NCBI GenBank assembly: GCA_025769875.1
Contig: JAGFNK010000399.1
Span: 1 to 48,660 of the forward strand
Length of the DNA stretch: 48,660 nucleotides
Source of the DNA: Russula earlei
Taxonomy: Eukaryota > Basidiomycota > Agaricomycetes > Russulales > Russulaceae
Direction of reading: 5' to 3'
Shown piece after piece: positions 30,073 to 40,723 of this stretch; within the stretch, counting starts at the first letter, position 1, and every line of letters begins with the position of its first letter. A program made the translations under genes and the position numbers. The notes beneath the pieces are model-generated. The model was not told where the DNA came from. It saw only the letters and a program-made list of their open reading frames with translations, and ran no database searches.

Positions 30073-32348
30073 AAAACCCCCTACGAACTGCTCATTGGCT
30101 TCAACCCACAGGGACTTGGCACCCAACTCAAGTACAAATTTCCCAGAATCCAAGAACAACTCCAAGCACTAAAAGACATGCAGGAATCGGCACAAGAAGC
30201 AATGAAGAAGGTGCAGAACAATTGGATCAAAGAAATTAAGTTCAAAGGTTTTGAAGAGGGACAGAAGGTTTGGTTAGAGGGTACTAACCTAAAAACTCCC
30301 CATCAGTTTCAGAAATTCTGCCCCAAATGGTTCAGCCCTTTTATCATCACCAAAAGAATCTCTCATGTCACCTACCAACTCCGACTTCCCCCCCAATGGA
30401 GCATCCATAATGTGTTTCATGCCTCCCTTTTATCTCCAGTCACAGAGACAGCTGAACACAGACTGAACTTCCCCAAACCCCTGCCTGACCTCCTTTCCAG
30501 AGAATAAGAAGTTGAGAAGATCACTGCTCAATGTACCCATAGAAACCAGCTCCAGTACAGAGTCTGGCGGAAAGGGTACTCCACAGCAGAAGACATGTGG
30601 GAACCCCTTTCAAACCTTAAAAATGCCCAAGATGCCATCATTATTTTTCATCTAGAACAACCCACTAAACTCCGTGCCATGTCTGCCACTAACTCTGACC
30701 CTGCAGAATCCCACCACTTGGATGAAAGCCTAGATGACTTGGAACACCAGTTCCAAGGGCTTACAATACAACAACATACCCTACTCCCCTGAATCAATTC
30801 ACATAACCCCCCTTCCTATTCAGTTAATGATCCTACTATCCCTGACCATGGACACACCATTTTCAACATAGCCACCAGGGAAAAACTTTTTTCAGAATTC
30901 TCTCCCCTGGTGACTTCCACGGCTTTCAACTTCTCATGATAGACCCCTGTTTTTCAGAGTTTCATCTGTCCATACAAAGGGCAGTACTTATGGATTTGGT
31001 ATGGAACCACATCATACAATCAGCCTCCATAAATACCCCCACTCCTTCAGAGTAGTCAGCTTGGCACCACAAACACGCTACCTCTACTTACAACACTCCC
31101 ATAATGTCCCCTGCTCCTACTTCATCCCCCCTTACCCATACTTACCCCTTCCCCTACCATAAAAGAAGAACCTCTCTCACCAGAAGTCATCCAGCACATC
31201 ATTGACCAACGTACTTTCATTGTCCTGGTCGAAGCCAAACTCCAGGACCTCACCACCACCCTCAACCCGCTCACCATCCATGAAGGAACCCCCTCACCTA
31301 CCCTGACTGAAGCAGACCCCACTCACCCTGGCCCCCCTTGGTTTGTTTACAAACCATACATGCATGTTCCCCCCTTTTATATTAACATTAATGGGCAACA
31401 ATGCCTATTACCTTACTTATGCGTTGCTTTGTGGAATGACGAACCCATGCTTCTAGGAACTATGGGTTGAGGAGAACCTGCTTATGGAGAAAAGCTCATT
31501 GCCCAACCCGTCGTCTCTGCCCCCATCCCTCTACCACTGCCTCTGATCTCCACCTCTTAATTGAGGACCACCCCTTCCATTTTGATGTTGCTCAGGCACT
31601 TGAAAACCTCCACAACCCTGGTGCCCTTGCTGATGTCTACCACCTCTGCACTAGTTTGTTTCAGATGAAGGTCCTAGAGGGGAAGCATGCCACTATCCAA
31701 GGGGCCATGAGCATTCTTCAAGGACAACTCACTGTTCAACTCCACAAGATTCAGTCCCACACTAAGGAAACTGCCACTATCCACAGCCACCTCTGAACCA
31801 ATAACACCTCTATTTGGGTTCATCACCAGCTTGACAACATGATGACTGATGGGGGTCTCTCTCATAGCACGGGGCCATACTACTCACTAGGAGGGAACTA
31901 TGATAACATTGAAGAATCATCCACTCCCTCCTCCCCTTTATTGCCCACTTGTCTGCCTCTCTCTTTGACCCCTCCTCTCAAATACCTTCCTCATGTCATC
32001 AATCAGTCCCAAAATGATGCCCCCACAGGATCACCCTCCCACTTCCCCCAAATGTTTTCTGATGACACTAGCACCCCTAACACCCCCCTCACACCTGCAT
32101 GCATGACCAAAGCACAACGTCATCAGCTCGAGAAACAACAACATGTCTGTAAACATTGCAACACTAGGGGTCACTGGAACAAAGACTGCAACAAACCTCA
32201 CACCAACTGTAGTGGACAGGCAGACTGTTTCCTCAGGAAGACGCACCGGAGTTACAGAGGTTTCTGCCCCAGGGCAATAGGGCCTCAGAGCACATGGTTA
32301 GAAGTCAAAGGCGATGAACTCTGTGAGTCAGGCCCTGAGACCGATTAG
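30073..32348 (+). pseudogene. Gypsy-B1 integrase end, chromodomain and C-terminal extension with zinc knuckle
   Basis: The frame resumes at KTPYELLIGFNPQG (equivalent to 47586), then IHNVFHASLLSPVTE and a chromodomain (EVEKITAQCTHRNQLQY, KGYSTAEDMWEPLSN, 30509-30660). The same frame goes on without a stop into MSATNSDPAESHHLDESLDD and onward. Further parts lie at 31165-31468 (TLTEADPTHPGPPWFVYKPY), 31550-31796 (helical ALENLHNPGALADVYHL, LEGKHATIQGAMSILQGQL) and 31839-32348, which ends with a perfect CCHC knuckle (CKHCNTRGHWNKDC) near 32148 and stop at 32346. Frameshifts and stops are present. The chromodomain is therefore internal, followed by some 600 residues that end in a Gag-like knuckle. 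Confidence 0.8.
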
Positions 32349-32378
32349 TTTGGAGAACTAAGCATGAGGGGGGCATGA

Positions 32379-32972
32379 TGTCATGATCTACCCCCTTGTT
32401 GGTTCGTCACTAACTGTTTCTGTTATTGTTCTTTCCTGTCACCCTCATCCCCTTGGTTACCGTTTCATCCCTTGATATTGATTGACAGCTGTCACCTTTC
32501 TCCCTTATGTTTCATCTGTTGACTGATCCTCTTTTGCCATTGGCCTGCCTTTTATCTATTGTTCCACATATATTACTGTACAGCCTTGCTACATGCAGTA
32601 TTTAAGCGCCTGTAAAAGCTGGGGAATGCCCCAAGCTTAGCTTTGTCTCATTTCCTGTCACATCCCTTGCCCTGTATACTCTCTCAATCACAACTTGTTT
32701 GTGCTGGTTTACATCTTGCTTGACCTGAGTACACCTCAAGGAACCCTTGTGTTCCTCTTCCTCCTCTGCCTCTCTCTCATCATCCTCCTCTTCTGTGAAA
32801 CCAGGAGATCGACTCTGTCTGTGGACTGAGTCATTGTCTGACTCAGTCTTGAGATGCTAAACCCTTGATCTGGTCTCTTTGAGCCAGCCCCACTGAACCC
32901 TTGAACCAAGTCACAGGGACTTGGCCCCACCAAACTCTGAGCTAATGCTCCAATGGCCATGACACCGTAACA
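32379..32972 (+). repeat. Gypsy-B1 3' LTR (594 bp)
   Basis: It is preceded by a purine-rich tract (GAGGGGGGCATGA, 32366-32378) that probably primes plus-strand synthesis. The TATTTAA box and AAGCTTAGCTT (32633-32643) are kept. The final CAATG duplicate is at 32973-32977. Confidence 0.95.
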
Positions 32973-33231
32973 CAATGAGTAGCATTGCTTCTGTCCCAGA
33001 TGTCCCTGTACTGCCACATATGTCATTTCCCTGATTGGGAAAGTACTTATGACACCAACATTGTTACTAGGGAAGCACTTAATGCTTTCAGCACTGAGAT
33101 CATTTACACAGAAGCAACTATTGCTTCTATGAGCTGCCTTTGCTTCTATAGCACCAACCAGTACTACAGTAGCACGAACCTTATCCCTGAGGGCTATATA
33201 AAGCCCCCAGTTAGTAGCAGTTGAGCCTTAA

Positions 33232-35439
33232 TAGTGCTTTCAGGTCAGGTCACATTGACTGCAAAAAACTGCTTGACTGAACCTGACCTGACTGATCATG
33301 AGTGAACTTTCAGTCAAGGTCAAACTGGATTGTAGAATGTCCAGTCACAGTCACATCAACTTTCAAGACTGATAAACACTGGTCAAGACTGGTGTGCCTG
33401 GTGTGCCTGATGTGCCTGGGATTTCTGTCAAGATTTCATGGGTTTGAGGATTATGGTCATAACTAGTCATAAGTAAAGCATGACTGGGAACATGTGTGCG
33501 AGATTGTAAGGCTGGTTACCTGACCCAGTACCTAGTGAGTACCCAAAGAGAGAGAGAGCCCCAATGAGAAGTTGGACACAGGCACAAAGAGGAGTTCTCA
33601 AGCCAGTCAGAGAAGGGGACACCAAAGCTTGCTTGTCATTCCAGAGGGTAAGTAGAGAGATTAAGTACAGAATACAGGGGAGTACAAAGGAAAATAGGAG
33701 ATCGAAGAACAAGGGAGCCCAAAGATTGTCTATGCTGCACACAGAAAAAAAAAATGCACATCTCAATGCATGAAAATTGTGCATGTGGGAAAAGATGCAT
33801 TGCATGCCATCAGGGTTTCAGACCTGACACCTCCTGGGGGGTTGAAATTTTGACCATCCCCAGTCAAAACTTCATGAGTGAGCTTCAGCCTTGTGCACAT
33901 GGCCTTGTTGCCATGCCAGAGTAGTGGGCATGATGTGGCGAAGCAGTGAGGTGGCATGGCATGCTTGCGGCATGTTGAATGTGTTGTCATGCCTCATGGT
34001 GTTGCCAAGCATTGGCCATGATGTTGTTGTTGTTGCTGCTGCTGTCGATGCAGAGGTGGTGGCAGTGGCAAGGGTGAACGCAGTGGTGAGAGAGGGTGGT
34101 GGTGCATGGGGCGGCTTGCACAGGGGTGGTGTTTGTTGTCTTGCAGCAGCAGTGGCAAGGTCATCTCCACTGCAGGTGGCAGCAGCAGACATGGGTGGTG
34201 ATGTGTGAGTGGATGGGGAGGTGATGTGGGAGGTGGTGTGTGGCATGATGTTGGCATCAGCAGCAGGTTCTCCTGCGTGATGGTGGGGTTTGATCATTCT
34301 GTGGGGTGGCATTGTGGCATATGCTTCTGAGGCAGTGGTGTGCTCTTTGTTTTCCAGTTATCTGTGCATTCTTTCTCTATTTGTTCCTCATTAACATCTT
34401 TTACGAGGTGTGGCAGTGAGATGGCGGTTGGCAGATATGAGATGGCAGCATAGTCAGGAAGCAGGGGCATGGGCGGCAAGCACGAGTTCATAGGCATAAG
34501 TGTAGGGGTGACAGCAGAGACAGATGGAGTGGGGGCAACAACAGAGGGCACAGCGGTTGACAGAGAGGGAATGGCAGTGGGCGATGTGGGCATTGGTGTG
34601 GAGTCAATGAATGGCAAGGGTGTGACTGAGGCTGTGACAGTGATGACGGTGGGTGAAGCAGGAGCTGTGACAACAGCAGATGAGGCAAAGACAGCAATTG
34701 TGCATGGAGCTGAGGCAATGGCCATGACAGGTGACACTGAGGGCATGGGAGCTGGCAGGGCAGAGACAGGGGGGTGTAGAGGCAGCAGTGGACATGGCAG
34801 AGAAGGCTGGGGCATGTACAGACATGGGAATGAACATGACTGGGAGTGAGACAGCTGTGGTTGGTGAAATGGGATTGATGATGGCAGGTGGGATGAAGGC
34901 GAAGGCAACTGGAGGAGGGGCATGAGCAGGCGATGTGGAGGTGATGGTGGTAACATCGTTGGAGGCAGAGGAGAGGGAGTGTGTGTCAAAGGCAAGAGGT
35001 GGAGAGCATGGAGGCATTTGCATGTGTGATGGGGTGGTGGGAGAGAGGGAGTTGTGGGGCACGTGTGTCAGGTGTTCGGTGGCTGGCTGGTTTCTTGCAG
35101 CAGAAGGGAAGTGGAAGGGAGAGACAGAGAGAGGAACAACTGAGACAAGAGAGGGAGGGATGTGAATGCAATGTGAACAGGAGAGGTGGTGGCAGGTTGG
35201 TGTGCAAGACAGCAGGGGGTGACATGACTTACCCAGTCAAGAACTGGTTTCAACCAGTCATCTTCCAGTTTTGGTTGAGACTGGTCTGAACTGGTCAAAT
35301 GACTGCAAATGACCACATGTAACCAGTCAGGTGCAGTCCAGTCCAGTTTTTTCATATTGGGCAAACCGGCAGCCAGTCACAGTCATGGTCATGCCAAAAT
35401 TGTGGGAAAAACCGGACTTGACTGGACTTTGAAGCACTA
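33232..35439. mobile_element. Non-autonomous hAT element, 2208 bp, TSD AGCCTTAA
   Basis: Imperfect terminal inverted repeats start TAGTGCTTTCAGGTCAGGTC and TAGTGCTTCAAAGTCCAGTC. The 8-bp duplication AGCCTTAA lies at 33224-33231 and 35440-35447. Both 200-300-bp ends are crowded with ACTGG/CCAGT words in both orientations, the subterminal repeats bound by hAT transposases. No transposase or BED finger is recognisable inside. It disrupts the old LTR-A at its putative RNA start, where A1 reads GAGCCTTAAGCTC. Confidence 0.93.
34294..35062 (-). other. Low-complexity Pro/Ser/Thr/Ala-rich open frames inside the hAT element
   Basis: Two overlapping minus-strand frames are open: 34294-34995 (233 codons, ending LVKDVNEEQIEKECTDNWKT...) and 34604-35062 (152 codons). 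The composition is strongly biased and no domain is visible. The tail from 34294 to about 34410 is less biased and reads like ordinary protein. It may be a captured host-gene segment or chance openness of a repetitive G-rich region. A GTAAGT near 35232 on this strand could be a splice donor. Confidence 0.35.
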
Positions 35440-35650
35440 AGCCTTAAGCTCAACTTAGTTTGCCAATCCCAAACAGTTACTCCTACCCCATTTGAAGAGC
35501 CCCTCTTATCTTGTTGCCATACTCCAGAAGGATCTAACCCTCCTTCCCCTCCATGAGTATTGCTTGCTTGACTTGAGCATATCTGCATTGGTAGGACACA
35601 TTCATAGTCACGACCATCAATCTTATTTAAGGCACTTTGGAGCCTTAACA

Positions 35651-35796
35651 GGGAGTTGGTAACTGGGTGTTGGAGAGTGTTTGGACAAGGCCTTGGAGTG
35701 AGGACAATACAATGACTTGGTTGTTCATCAAGGGTAAAGGTAATCATCTGTATGGCATCATGGTGGTGAGGCACTAAGGGCAGTAAGGAGTGGTTC
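35651..35796. other. Unassigned spacer
   Basis: These 146 bp lie between the end of the old LTR-A and the first LTR-C-like sequence. I recognise no gene or repeat. Confidence 0.3.
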
Positions 35797-36029
35797 ATAA
35801 CATATTAGAGTGAGTCTAATAATATGTTCTAAGGACTATAGTATCCTCTTTAGTCTTAAATATGAGGACTCTAGGGTCATGGTCCTTAGAAGGCTTCTAA
35901 TGTTTTCCTTTAATGCTAGATAGAGTGCCAACAAGTAGGGCTTGCTGTATGTCAGTTGTGCCTAGAATTAATTGTGCAACAATGTGTGCACACATCACAA
36001 TATTGTGGACACCTCTGATCACCCCTTTT
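35797..36029 (+). mobile_element. Partial, diverged LTR-C (copy C5)
   Basis: It matches the 3' third of LTR-C (TTAGAGTGAGTCTAATAA, GGGCTTGCTGTATGTC, TATTGTGGACACCTCTG) and stops in CACCCCTTTT, where copy C6 begins. C-to-T and G-to-A changes are frequent. It lacks the 5' two thirds. Confidence 0.75.
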
Positions 36030-36319
36030 TGTCCTGACTCACTGTTGAACAATCCAGTTCAAGAGCAAGGGATAAGCTCAAAGATGAGTCAATAGATGTC
36101 CAAGACAACATGGGCAAGAAGTAATGTCAAGAGCAGTACCAAGTACCAAAGAGGTATGGTTACTGGAAGTGTTGAGCAATTACACAGGGAAGATGCCAGA
36201 ATGATCATAAGGGGATGGTCCTTAAAGGAGTATCCCATGGATAGAGAGTGCCATAAACAAATGGACAGTCTGAAGACTGTCCGCTACTTTATTGAGCACT
36301 TATATACTACAAGAGAACT
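36030..36319 (+). mobile_element. Partial LTR-C (copy C6), 5' end, cut by Copia-G
   Basis: It starts TGTCCTGACTCACTG and follows LTR-C through the dyad and CTTATATAC to AGAGAACT, where the Copia-G LTR begins (expected target GAACT, 36315-36319). The remainder should lie beyond the other end of Copia-G, which is not in the window. Confidence 0.82.
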
Positions 36320-37034
36320 TGTTACACCATTTTCCTTTTACGTTTACTTCTTACCTTTTGCTATAGACTGCTTGTTAAGATAAGCGACCTATTAGCTGTT
36401 GAACCAGAACCCGAATGGATCAAAGAAGGCGAAGACCTTCATACAAGGTTCAAGATCTGCTTATAGATGTTATGTGTTAGACAGAACTTTAGTATATGCG
36501 CTTATGGCAATAGGGTTACGCATACTACACTATCTATCACAAGATGCAGCCTTATGCTGTGTCTAGAATGTTTCCACATCACGCGTCACTGAATGCGCGA
36601 TATAGTGGACACCTGTAGTCACCTCTTTTGGACTTAGGAACAGCCCTGGGTCATAGAGGTATAAATACCATACATGTAGACGAGTATACACATCGCTCTA
36701 CACCCCAATATCACTTGAGCATTAGCACAACCTCTAAGGTGGGTTGCTTGGCCTGTTAGCTGCGCTCTATGCTGCACAACATTAGCAGCCTTATGTCCAC
36801 AGAACTCAGGGAGAACTGCAGAGGAGCAATTGAGACTAATATTGTTATGAGGAGTCAAACTACTACATACCTGCAGAGGAGCAATTGAGACTAAGGTATA
36901 CTACTGCTCCTCTGCCTGTAATATCAACCTGACTAAGCCATAAATTGATCCAAATAATGGAACTACTATCTGGAGCATTGTGCTGACACCCCAGAGTGAT
37001 ATCTACAGTGCATCAGTAATAAATCACAATGACA
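36320..37034 (-). repeat. Copia-G 3' LTR (about 715 bp)
   Basis: On the plus strand it begins TGTTACACC and ends CACAATGACA. The boundary at 37034 is set by the adjacent purine tract and the Copia gene end. The boundary at 36320 is set by the broken LTR-C6. A TATAAATACC box is near 36660. No second LTR is in the window to confirm the length. Confidence 0.7.
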
Positions 37035-37065
37035 CTCCCCCATGTCAGTACAAGGCTCTGGTCAC

Positions 37066-40000
37066 TTAGTCATATGATAATCCAAGCATACCAATGCACT
37101 TAAGTACCTTTATCCAATCCAAGGCCTTGGTGAGAATGTCTGCAGCCATATCCTGTGTTGTCACAAATGTGGGTGCAATCAGGCCATCCTGAACTGCATC
37201 CCTCAACCAAAAGAGGCAAAGGGAAAGATGCTTCATCTTCCCATGGTGCTCAGGGTTCTTGCTTACTGCAATGGCTGACTGGTTGTCCATCCTGAGCAGT
37301 GATGGTCCAGAGATCTTGTATCCAAGCTCCCCCATAAATTGGCGCAACCAGAGGATCTCCTTTCCAGCTTCAACAGCTGAAATGTGTTCTGCCTCAGTGG
37401 TGGACAAGGCAACTAGGGACTGCAGCTTTGAGCTCCAAGAGACTGCTCCAGTGCCAATCTTGACTACATAGCCTCCAGTGGACTTCCCATTGTCAGGATT
37501 GCCTCAATGATCTGAATCTGAGTATGTGATGAAGTGTTCTGGTGAATCAGAGGGCTTGTAAACAAGTTTGAGATCAACGGTGCCCTTCAAATAGCGAAGC
37601 ACATGCTTTGCAGCTTGCCAATGAGGTAGACCAGGATTGGAGTTGAATCTGGCAAGGACTCCGGCAGCAAATGCAATGTCTGGTCTGGTAGTGAGTGCCA
37701 GATACATCAGGGAGCCCACAACAGAGATGTAGGGGTATTGGTGCATCTCCAGAGCGTCTGCCTCCGTCTGAGGGCTCATGGAGGTGGAAAGGCGAAGTCC
37801 AGGGTTGATAGGAGTTGATACAGGCTTGCAGTCATGTAGTCCAAGCTCCTGGAGAAGGTTGGTGATGAACTGACTTTGGGAGAGGGAGAGGCAACGCTGG
37901 GAGCGATCTCTGTGAATCTCCATGCCTAGGAGTTGAGTGGTGGGGCCCAGATCTCGAAGCTTGAAGTGGGAAGACAGCTCTTGGATGACAGTGACGATTT
38001 TTGCGCCATCCTTGCCAGCTAGGGTGATATCATCCACTAAGACAGGCATTAGGATCCGCACACCATCCCTGAGGTAAATATAGAGTCCATGATCCAATTG
38101 GAGATGCTGGAAGCCCATAGACAAGAGCACAGAATGGAGAGTCTTGTTCCAAACTCTCCCTGCTTGCTTGAGGCCATAGAGCGACTTCCTGAGCTTGCAG
38201 ACATGATCTGGTCCACCAATCTCAAAGCCTTCAGGTTGCTTCATGTAGATCTCCTCCTCCAGCTCACCATTGAGATAAGCATGAGAGATGTCCACAGAGC
38301 GAAGTTCAAGGTCCTCCAGAGCTGCCAAGGCCAAGATGATCCTGATGGTGGAATATCTGACAGTGGGGGCAAAGGTCTCTTTGAAATCGAAGCCTGGGTG
38401 CTGGGAGTAGCCTTTGGCAACCAGTCTGGCTTTGTAGCAGTCCAGGGTGCCGTCAGCATTGTGTTTCACCTTCATGAACCATCTGGAACCTGTCAAGACA
38501 CGTACTGCTGATCACTAAGGACTCAGGAGCAGGTGGGCAAGGGTCGGAACAGATGATACGCGGCGAAGGCAGCGTTGAACAAGAGGATGAGCCAAATGAC
38601 GAGGAGGTACCAGATGGGAACTGGTAGGTGTTGCAAGAGACAAAGGTGAAGGCTGGAGGCCAGTGTAGCGAGGGGACTTTAAACAAGGCGGTCGTTGAAG
38701 AGTACCTTGGAAGCGAGGGGAATCTTTAGACTGAGCGGTCACAGGGGAGTACCCAGGAAGATGAGAGTATCACAAATGGACAGTCTGACGACTGCCATGC
38801 TTCATTGGGGCTTATATACAGTGTACAAGGTCGATTACAAAGAACTAGGACTATTCTAGACTCCTTGGTACCATCCAATAGGACTACAAAGGCATAAACT
38901 CGCTTGTGTCAAGCTTCAGGCTTACTGAGCACATTACTGATCATTGTGGAGCGATGACATCATTTTGATGTCACTGTGGAGTGCTTAGTGAGCCTATGAG
39001 GTCATTGTGGAGTCGCTCAGTCAGCTATGATGTCATTGGAGCCTTGATGATGTCAGATGATTTATGCAACAGTTTCTAAGAGTTTGTGCTGCTGTTTCGG
39101 GTCCTTGGTGGCTGGGTGGCCATGTGGCTGCCACGCGATGATTACCCGATTAGGAAACGGGTGCCTGGTCGTGTTATAGTGCCTTTGCAATAGCAATATC
39201 TTGTACTGCAGGAGGGATAGCCCAGAAAATGGAAGGGAGTCGGCAATGCAAAGCGAGAGAGGTCTCTCTTGAGTGAAATAGGATAATCTTCGGCCAGGAC
39301 CTGGCCTTGGTTCGTAACAGAACCGATGGCACGCTTCCCAGGGGGCAATGTGATTTCCCAGGTGCCATTGACTCTGTGGGCCTCCATCTCCTCTTTGCAT
39401 GCCTTATGCCACAGATCGGCGTCAGGGCATCTCTGGGACTGTGAGTAGGAGTGTGGCTCAATCACAGAGGCTGAGTGCACATTCAGGGGGTCGCGTGGAT
39501 CATCCGAGTCACTCTCATCTTCGTCTGATGAGGGGACAGCTGGAGTGGGGTCTCTGATCTGCCTGTAGTGCTGTGGCACGACCCATTGCTCAGGTAGCCA
39601 CTCTTCCCTAGGTCGCCTAAGGCACTGAGAGCAACGAGGGGCAGCTGGGATGACGGGAGGAGGTGTGGGTGATGGAGATGGTGTTCTGGGAGGGCCTGGA
39701 TGAGCAGTGTGGAGCATGGGAGATGATGGAGGCGAAGGGGAGTGAGCAGAAGGCAAGACAAAAGACATAGGCTGATCTCCCCCATGAATTGGCTGCTGTG
39801 AGCGATTAAAGTCCTCTGGAGAGTCATCCAGGGTCTCTGGGAGACATATGAAGGGAGGGGGGGGGTCCAATAATGAATTGAGACGAGGGGGGGGTAATTG
39901 GGGTGCTGATTGTTTTTTGTTCATGAAGAAGCGCTCATCAAAGTCAGCTCTTTCTGAAATGATCACCTTCTTGGTGACAGGATTGTAGAATTTCCATGCC

Positions 40001-40340
40001 TTGTACCCCTGAGGGTATCCAATGAAGATGCACTTCTCCATGTGCACTCCTAGGCTTCCAAGTGGTCTCTTGTCCCTCTGAATGAGCACATAAGCAGTAC
40101 ATTCCCAGACCCGAACCATAGAGAGATCTGGCTTGGTCCCATAGAAAGATTCATGAGGAGTGCTGTTGCTCAGTGCTGTGGTGGTGATCCTGTTGCTAAC
40201 AGAGATGAATGCAGCCAGTGCTTCGCCCCAGAATGATGTGGGCATCCCAGACTCAAAGAGCATAGAGATAACACCTTCCTCCATTGTCCTGCTGGCCCTC
40301 TCTGCCACACCATTCTGCTGGGGTCGATTTCTAGCTGTGC
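37066..40340 (-). pseudogene. Copia-G pol: integrase C-terminus, RT and RNase H
   Basis: The frame opens inside integrase at TARNRPQQNGVAERASRTMEE (catalytic Glu), then SFWGEALAAFISVSNRI and KCIFIGYPQGYKAWKFYNP. A Pro/Ser linker follows, then HRVNGTWEITLPPGKRAIGS, where LTR-D2 interrupts; RT resumes with RWFMKVKHNADG. RT has ETFAPTVRYSTIRI and LVDDITLAGKDG (catalytic VDD). RNase H has STTEAEHISAVEAGKEILWL and LRMDNQSAIAVSKNPEHH and ends at 37066. One TGA (near 37505, SDSDH then GNPDNGKS) is the only internal nonsense codon I see. This is the best-kept Copia in the window. Confidence 0.9.
38490..39319 (+). mobile_element. Solo LTR, family D (copy D2), 830 bp, TSD GAACC
   Basis: It runs from TGTCAAGACACG to TTCGTAACA. 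GAACC is at 38485-38489 and 39320-39324. Removing it restores GKRAIGSRWFMKVK in Copia-G. It shares the phrase TGGACAGTCTGA.GACTG and a downstream GGCTTATATAC box with LTR-C, so C and D are related. Confidence 0.95.
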
Positions 40341-40723
40341 ATCAGGAAAAAACGAAAATGCTATGTAGCGCTATATAGCTACCATAGTGTCTGTAGCAAC
40401 TTTACAACCATCGAGGTTTCATGCCTACATAGCAACCACCAAACTCTATATAGCCACCACCAGAGTTATATAGAGCACCATTGACTACGTTTCTTTTACC
40501 AATGCTACATAAATCATACAATGTTACATTGACAACATAAATATATGGTTCTCCCCATAGTCAACCATAGTCAGGAGTGCTATGGAAGCCTATGTAGCCA
40601 ACCACATGCCTATGTTCTACCAATTGCAACATTGTTAAGATAAACGACTCGGGCACTTGCATTCACAAAAATGTCAGGAAACAATGTATATTTCACACAT
40701 CAATGCTAACTAATATTTTTAAA
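40341..40723. other. AT-rich stretch with repeated CTATATAGC-like words
   Basis: It lies between the broken end of Copia-G and the stop of the DUF6532 gene. CTATATAGC, CTATGTAGC and TATATAG-type words recur, suggesting the terminal region of another transposable element. I could not find its partner end in the window. Confidence 0.35.

Larger units (their letters stand above)
6614..32972 (+). mobile_element. Ty3/Gypsy chromovirus, family B (copy B1), TSD CAATG, heavily nested
   Basis: Its two LTRs are each 594 bp (6614-7207 and 32379-32972), and CAATG flanks the element at 6609-6613 and 32973-32977. Its own sequence is 6614-7807, 20345-22244, 23212-23298 and 30073-32972. Between them lie Gypsy-E, a solo LTR-C and Copia-H. 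Compared with B2, about 1.68 kb (end of RT, RNase H and the first half of integrase) is missing at the Copia-H junction. Coding parts carry many nonsense codons. Family placement rests on gag with a CCHC knuckle, then PR, RT, INT and chromodomain. Confidence 0.95.
6453..35650 (+). mobile_element. Diverged LTR, family A (A-old), split by Gypsy-B1 and a hAT element
   Basis: The pieces are 6453-6613, 32978-33231 and 35448-35650. They join into one family-A LTR of about 618 bp that reads from TGTTACAAG to CCTTAACA. The joins are exact once the CAATG duplication of Gypsy-B1 and the AGCCTTAA duplication of the hAT are removed. It carries many C-to-T and G-to-A changes relative to the 588-bp copies. 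The outer flanks (AGAGT and GGGAG) do not match, so its own TSD is lost or it came from a recombined element. Confidence 0.88.
36320..40340 (-). mobile_element. Ty1/Copia element, family G, minus strand, 5' part missing
   Basis: The 3' LTR occupies 36320-37034 (minus strand TGTCATTGTG...GGTGTAACA), with the polypurine tract CATGGGGGAG next to it (37035-37044). Pol runs from 40340 down to 37066. The upstream part (gag, PR, most of INT, 5' LTR) is cut at about 40340. A solo LTR-D is inserted between the INT and RT parts. Confidence 0.88.

Noticed and set aside
34469..34849. Plus-strand Gly/Glu/Met-rich open frame inside the hAT element
   Set aside because: Low-complexity G/A-rich sequence opens several frames on both strands; there is no start context or domain.
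6448..35655. A target-site duplication for the old LTR-A
   Set aside because: AGAGT and GGGAG do not match; calling one would require assuming several mutations.
36096..36383. Plus-strand open frame repeated at 4371 and 22311
   Set aside because: It falls in the leader part of LTR-C and is found only because the LTR is repeated; nothing suggests a protein.
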